Source of the DNA: Thecamonas trahens ATCC 50062
Taxonomy: Eukaryota; Apusozoa; Apusomonadida; Apusomonadidae
Length of the DNA stretch: 64,000 bases
Direction of reading: 5' to 3'
NCBI RefSeq assembly: GCF_000142905.1
Contig: NW_013657678.1
Coordinates: 83,877 to 147,876 of the forward strand
The translations under genes and the position numbers were made by a program. Below the pieces are notes generated by a model that searched no databases, had not been told where the DNA came from, and worked only from the letters and a program-made list of their open reading frames with translations. Below, in pieces: positions 51,060 through 59,942 of this stretch. The stretch's first letter is position 1. Every line of letters begins with the position of its first letter.

Positions 51060-51965
51060 ATGGCGGTGGCTACCTCGCGGGCACAGCTGTTCAAGGACAA
51101 GGGAAACGGATGCGTGCGGAGAGGTGAGCTGGCGCTGGCGGTTCAGTGGTACGACAAGGCTCTCGAGGTGCTTGGCGAGGTCGACGCAGGTAGCGAGCTG
51201 GCTCAAACTGCGGCGGCCATTCTGGGCAACAAGTCGATGGCAGCTGGCAAGATGGCGGCGTGGGACGAGGCACTGGCGGCGGCGCAGGATGCTGCCCGCC
51301 TCCGGCCGGACTGGCCCAAGGCCCACTACCGAGTCGGCCAGGCGCACGCTGCGCTTGGCGCTCACGCCGCCGCTATCGCCGCATTGACCGCCGGCCTCGC
51401 GCTCGCGCCCAACGATGCCGCGCTGACCAAGGCGCTGGCCGATGCCGAGGCGGCGGCGGCGGCAGCGGCGGCGGCAGGTACAGGCGGAGAGTCAGGCCGA
51501 GGCCCTGGAGGTGCGGCGCCGGCTCGGGCGTCGGTGGCCGAGGAGTCGGCGGCGGCGGCAGCGATGGTCATCAGTGACGCGCCGTCAGCCAAGGCCAAGG
51601 GAAACGCGCTGTTCAAGCTTGGCAAGTTTGAAGCCGCGCTGGAGGCATACTCTGAGGCGCTGGCGCGTGCAAAGGCAGACGACGACGGGCGCGCGGTGTA
51701 CCATCTCAACGCCGCAGCATGCTACATGCAGCTGCGCCGGTTTGAAGACGTTGTCGCCGCTTGTGACGCTGCGCTGGCGCTGGGCCAGCTGGCGGACACC
51801 AGCAAGGCGCTCCTCCGCCGCGCCATGGCCCACGACGCCATGGACAACCCGGCCGGAGCCTATGCTGACTTTATGGCGGTGATGGCTAGCGGCAAGCTTG
51901 CGCCCGAGTTCCAGGCCCGTCTCTCACGGCTGCGCAAGGCGCTCAAGGCTGACGGCAAGCTCTGA
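51060..51965 (+). CDS. TPR protein, HOP/STI1-like co-chaperone
   Basis: This encodes 301 aa from the ATG at 51060 (MAVATSRAQLFKDKGNGCVRRGEL). Two TPR groups are separated by an Ala/Gly-rich linker (about 125-175). The first opens with FKDKGNGCVRRGELALAVQWYDKAL and continues RLRPDWPKAHYRVGQAHAALG. The second has AKAKGNALFKLGKFEAALEAYSEAL and YHLNAAACYMQL. The KxxGNxxxxxGxxxxAxxxYxxAL opening with AxC and RxG elements is the carboxylate-clamp type of Hsp70/Hsp90-binding TPRs, so a co-chaperone role is likely. No second domain such as a DP or PPIase domain is seen. It converges on the next gene, 29 bp away. Confidence 0.85.
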   Translation: MAVATSRAQLFKDKGNGCVRRGELALAVQWYDKALEVLGEVDAGSELAQTAAAILGNKSMAAGKMAAWDEALAAAQDAARLRPDWPKAHYRVGQAHAALGAHAAAIAALTAGLALAPNDAALTKALADAEAAAAAAAAAGTGGESGRGPGGAAPARASVAEESAAAAAMVISDAPSAKAKGNALFKLGKFEAALEAYSEALARAKADDDGRAVYHLNAAACYMQLRRFEDVVAACDAALALGQLADTSKALLRRAMAHDAMDNPAGAYADFMAVMASGKLAPEFQARLSRLRKALKADGKL

Positions 51966-51994
51966 CATGCGCCACGCCGCCGCAGACGGTAAGG

Positions 51995-52570
51995 CTACAG
52001 CAAGCCGGTGTCCCACAAGATGCCCAGCACAGTCTTGCGCGTCTCTGTGTACCGCGTCTCCTCGCGGATGTAGCGCAGGATGCTGCGATGCAGGGCGTGA
52101 TGGCGTGAGTTGTGGACAATGAGCAAGGAGTAGGAGTAGGAAATGAAAGGATAACGTACGAAACAGCCCATTCCTTGAGCTTGCGTGAGGTGATGTGCGG
52201 GATGATGATCGTGAGCAGGTCACCGGCCTCGAGAAACATGTCGGGCTCGTCAAGGCAGGCAAAGCAATACGAGAGCACGCGCTGTTGCTCGCTCTCCTCC
52301 AGCACCAGCCAGACTTTAACAACATCCTCCGGCTCGCGTAGCGCCTTGATCAACTCTCTCTGCACCGGTGCCGCCCATCCCGAGGTCGTCCAAGTCGCCC
52401 GTGAGTCTCCTGCCCTCCCTCCCCTCCTCCCGTTCCCCGGCCACACCCACCCACCAACCCACACCCACCCACACCCACTCACATACCACAAGAGCAGCCT
52501 CGGCCATGTCCATGGACGGTGTCTTGGCAGGCATGTCCAAAGAGCCAAAGTCCAACGTGTCGGAGGCCAT
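51995..52570 (-). CDS. 123-aa conserved-looking helical protein (three exons)
   Basis: Exons are 52487-52570, 52160-52359 and 51995-52082; introns of 127 bp (GTATGT...GCAG) and 77 bp (GTACGT...GCAG) join in phases 0 and 2. The product starts MASDTLDFGSLDMPAKTP, then REL IKALREPEDVVKVWL, SYCFACLDEPDMFLEAGD, LLTIIIPHITSRKLKEW and RYIREETRYTETRKTVLGI, ending LWDTGLL. It is all-helical in appearance, with well-defined hydrophobic and charged residues throughout and no low complexity beyond the first 25 residues, unlike most proteins in this window. That, and the three-exon structure, suggest an old conserved gene, but I do not recognise the family. No signal peptide or membrane segment. Confidence 0.75.
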
Positions 52571-52706
52571 GGCGGGCGTTGGGTGCGACGCTTGGCAGCT
52601 GAGAACGGTTGGCGCCAACTGGAGGGTGTGGGAGCCGGGCGGCATCGAGTCGTCGGGAGAGGCTTCGTGGGTCGGGAAACCACTTTACAAATCGCACGCA
52701 CTCCAA

Positions 52707-53950
52707 CTACTTGCGCTGCTGGGCATGCATGTGATCGGCGGTGAGAAGAAGGAACTTGTCGTACAGCTCTTGGTACTGGATATCAGCGTCGTGGAGCTGG
52801 GAGTGGAGCAGCTCGTTGGCTCGGTGAGCATCGTCGAGCCCGCGCCGCATCTCGTTGACTTGAGCTTGGAGAATGGTGATGCGCTCGCGCATCCATGCCA
52901 CCTCGTGGTCTGGCGCTGCGCGAAGCCTAGAGTCACGTTCGTGCGGGGAAGGCGGCTCGGGGGTGAGCGGGAGAGGCGAGGCGGCCGGAGTCATCTGGGT
53001 CGCAGTCTCAACCACGGCGCGGGGCGGGCTGGGCGCGGGCGAGGGGGCGTTGGGGGAGCGGACGATGAAGGAGCGGCAGCATGTGCATGACTGTGACTAC
53101 CGTCCGGACTGCTCCTCGCGCCCGCCTCGAGCGTCCTGACGTACGCGGCGGTTGCGCCGTGGATGCGCGCGAGGAGCGAGCCGTAGACGCCGAACGCGCC
53201 TGCGAGCCTGTCGAGAATGGCGGCATGGGCCGAGTACGCATCACGTGCACCTGACACATCGTCAGGTACGCCTCGAAGCGAGGATTCCAGCTCACGCTCG
53301 AGTGCTGCAAGGAGTGCCGGCTTGCGAGCGGTGGAGCTCTGCATCGGATTGCGAACGGTCTCGACGACGAGCGACGTTGGCGAGAGCGCAGGCTTGCGGA
53401 TGGCCGGCAACCGCTCGACCCGCACAGCGGCACGGTCCTCGGAGTGAAACGCAGTCGGCGGTTGGGCAGCGTGCACTTGCTCGGGCCGAACTCCGCCGAA
53501 CCACGGCCGCGAGACCGGCGGCGGGGCGTTGATGGGCCGGCGGGCACACATGACGCGAATGTCGTTGCGCAGCGAGTCGACCGCGTCGTTGAGATAGAAG
53601 CGGACCGAGTCGTTGCGCGCGCGCTTTCTTCGGATCTTCAACATCTGCTCTGCCACTCGCGTTCCGCCCGGCACCAGCGGGAGCCGCCGGCGCGCCGTAC
53701 TCCGGCTGGCGTGGCCTCGACCGCGGCCACGCCCATGGCGGCCGCTGCGGCCACTCCTTCTTCCATGCTCCACTTCAATAGCCGGCAGCGCGCCCCGCAG
53801 CGGCGGCGTATCTGGGTGCATCAGCCCCCCTCCCTGCCGTCTTGAGCCGTCCTCCCCCCCTCCGCGAGCCTCTGCAGGAGCACCCTCCTCCGCTCCGCCG
53901 TCGCCTGCGCCGCCTTGCCTCGCCACCACCGCCTCGCTCTCGTTCGGCAT
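52707..53950 (-). CDS. TSNAXIP1-like coiled-coil protein (apparent frameshift)
   Basis: Two open frames together make one plausible protein. The first starts at 53950 (MPNESEAVVARQGG) and is Arg/Gly-rich, then ordered: KPALLAALERELESSLRG, ARDAYSAHAAILDRLAGAFGVYGSLLARIHGA and AAYVRTLEAG, which fits the TSNAXIP1 N-terminal domain. It runs to a stop at 52991. The second (to 52707) encodes a coiled coil, EVAWMRERITILQAQVNEM and ANELLHSQLHDADIQYQELY, as expected downstream in this family. The shift must fall in the C-rich stretch about 53035-53065, where the two frames read as similar Ser/Pro/Ala sequence; a single-base indel in a homopolymer or an unnoticed tiny intron would explain it. TSNAXIP1-type proteins are linked to sperm flagella and cilia. 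Confidence 0.65.
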
Positions 53951-54349
53951 ACCACACACAAGAGAGCGCTATTTCTCAAACCAAGCTCCAGCTAGCGTAG
54001 CTGCAGCGCGTCGACAAGCGGTGCCGGAAATCTGTCTCACCCGCCCGCGCTTGCACTGCGCCGCAACGAGTTGGGTCTGGCCACCGGTCACCAGCCATTG
54101 CCGCCCGATTGCCGGCCACCATTCGCTGGCCCTCCACTCGCCGCCACTGGCCGGCCCCCCCCCCCACACACCACACACACACACACCACACACCACACAC
54201 TTCGCCCTCTCCCACTTGTGCCACCACCACACACACATACACACACACACACTTCTCCCTCTCCCCTCCGCCCTCGCCACTTCCCTCGCCCCACCACTCC
54301 TCCTTCCTTCCCCCCTTTCTTTGGAAGCCGGCTCGCAAACCTTCCAACC
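53951..54349. repeat. divergent intergenic region with C and CA tracts
   Basis: A C run at 54155-54164 and CA/CACACA sequence (54165-54252), then a CT-rich leader lie just upstream of the USP gene start. No gene is seen. Confidence 0.7.
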
Positions 54350-55528
54350 ATGGCTGAATCCGTCGTCGAGGCAGATTCAGAACTGCTGCCACCGACAGGC
54401 ATCCGCAATCCAGGCGCATCAGACTATCTGGCTGTTCTCGTTCAGGCGCTGACCCATGTGCCACCCATCCGCAACCGCCTGCTATTCTGGGACAATCCGG
54501 ATGGCGACAAGGTGGCCGACGCCGTCGCTGCTGGCACACCACTCTCCGATGCTGTCGAGGCCTGTGCCAGGAGCGCGATGGAGGACGACCATCCGTCGTA
54601 CCGCATCACAGGCGCACTGCAGCGGCTAATGGCGCGCTGCATCGCGGGCCCGCGCGAGCAAGCGGCAGAGCTTCGCGATCTCGCCGCCGCGTTTGGTTGG
54701 TCCGGGGCCGACCTCGCCCAGGGCCACGACGCCCAGGAGCTGTATGCGGTCCTCATCGGCGCGCTCGACTCGGAGCTCGCCGCTGACACCGTCGTCGAGG
54801 TGTCGGGCGAGGCTGTCGGTCCATCTCCCAACCTCATCTCGTCACTGCTCACGGTCTCGGTGAAGCGGACCATCACCTGCTCTGAGGGGCATGTTAGCGA
54901 GCGGGCCGATCCTGCGTTCTCGCTCCAGGTCCGTGTTGCCGGCCAGCTGTCGCTCGTGGCGTCGCTGCATGACACCTTTCTCACGTCAGAAACGTTTGAC
55001 GGCGACAACCAGTACTCGTGCTCACAGTGCGGCGTCCACCGCGATGCCATCATGCGCCACTCGCTCGATCCCGACCTCCCACCGGTCCTCGTCTTCACAC
55101 TTGCGCGCATCGACTTTGACTTTATCACCTTTACTCGCCGAAAAGTCAACTCGTCGTTGGAGATTCCGGCCACACTGAGCAAGGCTGACCTGCTCAACAG
55201 GCCCGACGCCGGTGCCGATGCCGACGTCGATGCCGATGCCGACGCCGACGCGCCCGCCTACCAGCTCGCTGCAGTTGTGTGCCACAGCGGCACCGCCAAC
55301 GCCGGCCACTACACTGCACACGTGCGTGATCCGGCAAGCCAGACGTGGTGGCTCGCAGATGACGCCAACGTCGAGCCGTCGCCTCTTGCCGACGGCGAGT
55401 GGGATCCTGTGAACGACACCGGCTACATCGCGCTCTACACGGCCGTCAGCGACGATGACGGTGCTGCGCTCACCCCGCGCGACCTCGTTGCGCCGCGGCT
55501 GTGGGAGTTGGCCCAAACCATCAGGTAA
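54350..55528 (+). CDS. ubiquitin-specific protease homologue lacking the catalytic cysteine
   Basis: This encodes 392 aa, a compact USP fold. The Cys box reads GIRNPGASDYLAVLVQAL; canonical USPs have G-[AN]-T-C-Y, so the nucleophile position (residue 25) is Asp. Other elements are intact: a Zn-binding pair CSEGH...YSCSQCG, and the His box AVVCHSGTANAGHYTAHV with His at about 320 and the WWLADDANV Asp region. Asn after the Cys box Tyr-Leu is also replaced by Ala. The enzyme should therefore not cleave ubiquitin and may act as a pseudo-deubiquitinase that binds ubiquitin or partners. An Asp/Ala run (about 290-300) interrupts the domain. Its last 8 bp overlap the convergent CAP-Gly gene. Confidence 0.88.
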   Translation: MAESVVEADSELLPPTGIRNPGASDYLAVLVQALTHVPPIRNRLLFWDNPDGDKVADAVAAGTPLSDAVEACARSAMEDDHPSYRITGALQRLMARCIAGPREQAAELRDLAAAFGWSGADLAQGHDAQELYAVLIGALDSELAADTVVEVSGEAVGPSPNLISSLLTVSVKRTITCSEGHVSERADPAFSLQVRVAGQLSLVASLHDTFLTSETFDGDNQYSCSQCGVHRDAIMRHSLDPDLPPVLVFTLARIDFDFITFTRRKVNSSLEIPATLSKADLLNRPDAGADADVDADADADAPAYQLAAVVCHSGTANAGHYTAHVRDPASQTWWLADDANVEPSPLADGEWDPVNDTGYIALYTAVSDDDGAALTPRDLVAPRLWELAQTIR

Positions 55529-56870
55529 ACCAGTTATGTGAGCTGGTGTCGTGTCCGTCCGGCACCAAGTACTCGGTGACAGTTGTCGCGGCGGAGACCG
55601 GGAACAGGCCCTTGTCCCCCGACGAGTTGAGTCCGAGGTACCAGTCGCTTGATGAGTAGGCGAGGACAGAGATGTGTTCGTCAGCTTTGAGGGACAGCTC
55701 GTCATCGTCCTCGGCCGGTCGCGAGCTGGCCGCAGCCATAATGGCAAGTACAGGCGTGGCGCACATGACTGGGAACAGACCCTGGCTTCCGTCGGCCTTC
55801 GCCCCAAACCACCACGAGCCATTCGCAAACTGGTATACATCAAGGTACTCACCACGTTCAAATCCGAGCTCGCCGTCTTCTTGCGGCGCCCACGTGTACA
55901 CCGCGTACGCCTTGCACAACAAGCGAGCGTCGGTGCTTTCTCCCTCGGATGATGTCTCGTACTCGTACTCGAGGGTCTCGGGCGTCGACGTGGCCGCCAG
56001 CAGCACCGTCTCTTCGCCGCCTGTCGAGAGCCCACCCGCAGCTGCAATTCGCTCGGCGAGCAGGACGTATGACTTGACCAGATCGGGTTCGATCTCTGTA
56101 CTCTCGCCCGCGTCGAGGTCTGGGACGCTCGCTGCAAGCAACGCAATGTCCGGAACGACAATTGGCACCGGTGACGGCGCCGACGGATCGTCGTCGTCGG
56201 CATACGGCAGCTCAGGCACTGGCGCACTGCTGGATGACGTGGCGGCGCTGATACTCGCAAACGCCGCCGCTTGCGCCTCCTGCGCTCGCCGCAGGGCGGT
56301 CGAGTACGACGCCGACACGGCCACAGGCGCTCGCGCCGCGAGTTTGAGCTGTGACGGGCGGGCAAAGAAGCCGCGGCGTCCGCGGATGCGGCCAAAGTAA
56401 AACACACCATCCGGCACCCCGTCGGTTGGGCCGGCAAGCTTGGCGCCCTTGCGCGGAATCGCCGCCGCCGCGCCGCCCGTCGCCACATCAAGCTTCTCCG
56501 CCAGCACCGCCGGCGACAGCTGGGCGGCGAGGACGCCGACCCAGAGACCCGGCGCCGACTCGACATAGCCCACATACGCCACCGTGCCACGGCATGCGAG
56601 TGCCGGGCAGATCACCGTGTCGCCCACGCCGACCGAGCACGGATGCTGCTCCGGTGCATACCTCGGACAGAGCGGTGCCCTGATCCACATTGACACCTGC
56701 CCCGCGCCATTCCCATCGCTCCGGCTACCGCCACCACCACCGCCACCACCAATCCGGCCGCTCCGATCATCTTGCCTCCGTCCGCGCCTGCGCCTGGACC
56801 TGTCCTTCCGACGCGTGCCCTTCCTTGGTCCTTTCCTTCCAACTGTGTCTCCTCTGCTCCGACCTGTCAT
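55521..56870 (-). CDS. CAP-Gly protein with two SH3 domains
   Basis: This encodes 449 aa. Residues 1-55 are basic and Gly-rich. The CAP-Gly domain (about 80-180) has GVGDTVICP, RGTVAYVGYVESAPGLWVGV and DGVPDGVFYFGRIRGRRGFFARPSQL; the usual GKNDG motif reads GPTDG, so EEY/F-tail binding may be altered. A central acidic Ser/Ala region follows. The first SH3 (about 318-372) has AYAVYTWAPQEDGELGFERGE, SWWFGAKADGSQGLFP; the second (about 390-440) has DELSLKADEHISVLAYSSSDWYLGLN and GLFPVSAATTV. CAP-Gly domains bind microtubule plus-end proteins or tubulin tails and SH3 domains bind Pro-rich partners, so this may link microtubules to signalling or actin proteins. The pairing is not one I know. Confidence 0.85.
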   Translation of the reverse strand: MTGRSRGDTVGRKGPRKGTRRKDRSRRRRGRRQDDRSGRIGGGGGGGGSRSDGNGAGQVSMWIRAPLCPRYAPEQHPCSVGVGDTVICPALACRGTVAYVGYVESAPGLWVGVLAAQLSPAVLAEKLDVATGGAAAAIPRKGAKLAGPTDGVPDGVFYFGRIRGRRGFFARPSQLKLAARAPVAVSASYSTALRRAQEAQAAAFASISAATSSSSAPVPELPYADDDDPSAPSPVPIVVPDIALLAASVPDLDAGESTEIEPDLVKSYVLLAERIAAAGGLSTGGEETVLLAATSTPETLEYEYETSSEGESTDARLLCKAYAVYTWAPQEDGELGFERGEYLDVYQFANGSWWFGAKADGSQGLFPVMCATPVLAIMAAASSRPAEDDDELSLKADEHISVLAYSSSDWYLGLNSSGDKGLFPVSAATTVTEYLVPDGHDTSSHNWFT

Positions 56871-57365
56871 GCTAGCAGACCACGGATAGCTACGGAAGCC
56901 ACTGCAGCGAGTAAGGGGGGGGGGGGGGTGTAGGGGTAGGTAGGGGAGGGGGAAGAGTGCACGTTGTTTCAGGCAGCCTTCGGCGGTATGGATGTAGAGT
57001 CAAGTGCAGGGAGTGGCTGTGGCTGTGGCTGTGGCTGTGACCGCATCACCAGCGTGTCAGGTCATGGCCACGACCCCCCCCTCGCCCCCCCCCCNNNNNN
57101 NNNNNNNNNNNNNNNNNNNNNNNNNNNNNNNNNNNNNNNNNNNNNNNNNNNNNNNNNNNNNNNNNNNNNNNNNNNNNNNNNNNNNNNNNNNNNNNNNNNN
57201 NNNNNNNNNNNNNNNNNNNNNNNNNNNNNNNNNNNNNNNNNNNNNNNNNNNCCCCCGCCCCCCCGCCAAGGCCACCGGCCACAGAGGGACGACGAGAATG
57301 TCCCCCTCACTTCACTTCACCTTCCCAAAACCCACATTCACACCTCGTCCTCCTTGTCCTCGCAT
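56871..57365. other. intergenic region with G tract and assembly gap
   Basis: A G run lies at 56915-56928, a TGTGGC repeat at 57016-57037 and C-rich sequence flanks a run of N at 57095-57251. The downstream GH13 frame is open across the gap, but the sequence before 57366 is not protein-like. Confidence 0.75.
57095..57251. other. assembly gap (157 N)
   Basis: Unresolved bases flanked on both sides by C homopolymer sequence, so the gap probably falls inside a C-rich tract. Confidence 0.98.
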
Positions 57366-59942
57366 ATGGCCTCGGCCGAATGGACCTGCGCCACATGCAC
57401 CCTCGCCAACCCGCCAAGCTCGGCGGTGTGCACCACATGCTTTGCCCTCCGCCCGGTCACTCCAGGCACGGTGCTCTCAGCGCTATCAAGCCCGGCTCGG
57501 CCAGGGTCATCGCCGCTGGGCAGAGGCTGTGATCTGGCTGCTATCCCACACCAGGGCGAGGAGAGGCTGCCGCCGCACTCGCCGCGACCGCTGCCATCGC
57601 CGCGCCTCCCGCCGCGGCCGAGGGACACCGCGCTACCGGCTCTGGCGGATGCGCTCAGGGCCCTGTCGCTGGATGCCGGCACCAGTGCTGGCTCATCGTC
57701 GTCGGGGATGCACGGCATGGCTGTTCCGATGTCCTCGCCCACCACTACCGATCCGCCGCTAATGGTCTCGCTCTCGCGAGGTGGTTCCGTCGACGTCGTC
57801 GATCCGTGGGCCTGCCACATCTGTACCTTCTCCGGCAACGCGCAGGGCGCGTTGGCGTGTGAAGTGTGCGCCGCGCCACGACCGGCTCGTGCACCGCACC
57901 GAGGCGCGGTTCGCGATGGCGTCTGGGCCTGCCCAGCCTGCCAGGCTCGCAACGAAGGCGCCGCTGTCTTTTGCACCGTCTGCCACTTTCCCGACAACAT
58001 TGTTGTCCTCGACAACGCGCGCTCGCCGCGGCACCAGGTGCTCGCACCGCCACCAGATGCGCTTGAGGCCGACATCATGGGCGCATACCCACTGCCGCAC
58101 GGCGCGGGCGTCATCTTTCGGGTCTGGGCTCCGTCGGCCTCGCGCGTCTGCGTCGCCGGTGTCTTTAACAACTGGTCGCCCACCATGCACGTCCTCGAGG
58201 CCGAGGCCGACTGCGAGCACTTTTCGGGCGTTGTGCCATCAGCAGCCGTTGGCGATGCTTACAAGTACGTGGTCTTTGCCCACGACGCCTCGGGCGCCGA
58301 AGTCCCGCTCTGGCGCAACGACCCGTGCGGCCGCTGGCTCTGCGTCCTCCCGGCAGCTGGCGCGAGCGAGAGCGACGCGCCCGAGCCGGGGGTCGCTCCG
58401 CCGCATGTCGGAATTCGCCATGATCTTGTCTACGACTCCGCGGCGTTTACCTGGACCGACAGCGACTTTGTCCGCCCGCCGTACAACGAGCTTGTGCTGT
58501 ACGAGCTCCACATCGGCGGCTTTACCCCACACGGAACCTGGCTTGCCGCCATCGATCGGCTCCCGTACCTTGTCTCGCTTGGCATTAATGCCATCCAGCT
58601 GCTACCTCCTACGCAGGACGCGCACACCATTTGCTGGGGCTACGACCCGGTCTCACTCTACTCGCCGCATGACTCGTTTGGCACGCCCGACGAGATGAAG
58701 TCTTTTGTCGACGCCGCGCACGCCCACGGGCTTGCAGTCATCCTTGACTGGGTCCCCAACCACCTTTCTGTCCGCTCCGTGGTCCGCTCGTTTGATACCG
58801 CCGACGCTGCGTCGGCTGGTCCATACATCTACGCCGAACCGGAGCTTCGGTCGACGCCGTACGGTCCACGGCCGAACCTTGCGTCGCAGCACGTCCAGGC
58901 CTGGCTCATCCGCTCGGCGCTGATGTGGCTCGATGAGTACCATCTCGACGGCATCCGAGTCGACTCGACAGGCACACTCCGCCGCAGCGAGCCGGCTTTG
59001 CACGCCGGCGCTTCGGCCCGGGGCGCTGCCGCCGACCTGGTGGAGGCCTGGGAGTTTATGCAGGAGCTGACGTCCATTGTCCGTGCCCGCTTTCCGGACC
59101 GACTCCTCATCGCTGAGGATCTCAACTCGGAGCCGCTGCTCACCTACGGTGGCGCTGGCTTTGATACCCAGTGGGACCCTGTGTTCTGCTCGATGGTAGC
59201 GCACCAAATGACGCTCGCCTCGGATGCGCTGCGGTCAATGGATGCCATCGCATCGGCTATCGGCCGTGTGGCCGGCGGCGGAGCGCCGTCGTCACGGCTC
59301 ATCTACACCGAGTCGCACGACACCATTCCAGCCGATCGCGAGTCGCGCCTCCCACACGCCATTCAGCACGGCGGCGAGTCGTTTTTCGCCCTACGTCGCA
59401 CCCTCCTCGCCGCCGTCCTCCTCCTCACGTCGCCGGGAATTCCCATGATTTGCGCTGGCCAGGAAGTCCTCGAGAACCATGCGCCGCCGTGGCCGACTCC
59501 GCTGTATCTCGACTGGTCCCGGCTTGAGGCCGCTTCTAGCGACGAGGCTCTGGCGCGGACCCTCTGCACCCTTCATACCTTCCAGACGCTCATCAGCCTC
59601 CGGCGCAACGTCCACGGCTGTACCGGTGGTCTCACTGCCGATTCCGTCCGGGTCTTCCACACCAACGACGCTGCCAACGTTGTTGCCTATCACCGCTTCC
59701 ACCGCGGTGGGCGTGGAGACGACGTTGTCGTCATCTGCAACGTCTCCAACACGCCATACGCCGAGTACGCCATCGGCGTTCCGCGCTCAGGCGTCTGGCA
59801 TGTCCGCCTCAGGTTTGAAGACGAGCCCGACAGCGTTTCTCGCCTCGTTGCCGCCCGCGGAGCCTATGACCTCTTCCCGTTCTCACTCACCCTCTCTCTC
59901 CCGCCGTACTCGGCGCTTATATTGTCTCAAGACCCGCTGTGA
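57366..59942 (+). CDS. GH13 alpha-amylase-family enzyme with CBM48 and three RanBP2-type zinc fingers
   Basis: This encodes 858 aa from the ATG at 57366 (MASAEWTCATCTLANP). Three RanBP2-type zinc fingers, with W-x-C-x2-C...C-x2-C, lie at about 6-25 (WTCATC...CTTC), 147-170 (WACHIC...CEVC) and 186-205 (WACPAC...CTVC). These bind ubiquitin or RNA in other proteins. A CBM48-type module follows (about 240-330; FRVWAPSASRVCVAGVFNNW). The GH13 barrel (about 375-780) has ELHIGGF, DWVPNH, nucleophile Asp533 in DGIRVDST, acid/base Glu584 in IAEDLN and Asp652 in ESHDT, so it should be active. The closest style is glucan branching enzyme or malto-oligosyltrehalose hydrolase. No signal peptide: it is cytosolic. 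The fusion is striking. The last 26 bp overlap INTS3. Confidence 0.92.
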   Translation: MASAEWTCATCTLANPPSSAVCTTCFALRPVTPGTVLSALSSPARPGSSPLGRGCDLAAIPHQGEERLPPHSPRPLPSPRLPPRPRDTALPALADALRALSLDAGTSAGSSSSGMHGMAVPMSSPTTTDPPLMVSLSRGGSVDVVDPWACHICTFSGNAQGALACEVCAAPRPARAPHRGAVRDGVWACPACQARNEGAAVFCTVCHFPDNIVVLDNARSPRHQVLAPPPDALEADIMGAYPLPHGAGVIFRVWAPSASRVCVAGVFNNWSPTMHVLEAEADCEHFSGVVPSAAVGDAYKYVVFAHDASGAEVPLWRNDPCGRWLCVLPAAGASESDAPEPGVAPPHVGIRHDLVYDSAAFTWTDSDFVRPPYNELVLYELHIGGFTPHGTWLAAIDRLPYLVSLGINAIQLLPPTQDAHTICWGYDPVSLYSPHDSFGTPDEMKSFVDAAHAHGLAVILDWVPNHLSVRSVVRSFDTADAASAGPYIYAEPELRSTPYGPRPNLASQHVQAWLIRSALMWLDEYHLDGIRVDSTGTLRRSEPALHAGASARGAAADLVEAWEFMQELTSIVRARFPDRLLIAEDLNSEPLLTYGGAGFDTQWDPVFCSMVAHQMTLASDALRSMDAIASAIGRVAGGGAPSSRLIYTESHDTIPADRESRLPHAIQHGGESFFALRRTLLAAVLLLTSPGIPMICAGQEVLENHAPPWPTPLYLDWSRLEAASSDEALARTLCTLHTFQTLISLRRNVHGCTGGLTADSVRVFHTNDAANVVAYHRFHRGGRGDDVVVICNVSNTPYAEYAIGVPRSGVWHVRLRFEDEPDSVSRLVAARGAYDLFPFSLTLSLPPYSALILSQDPL

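Noticed and set aside
56964-57365. N-terminal extension of the GH13 protein across the gap
   Set aside because: It consists of TGTGGC and C-rich repeats plus unresolved bases; the ATG at 57366 starts the first zinc finger directly.
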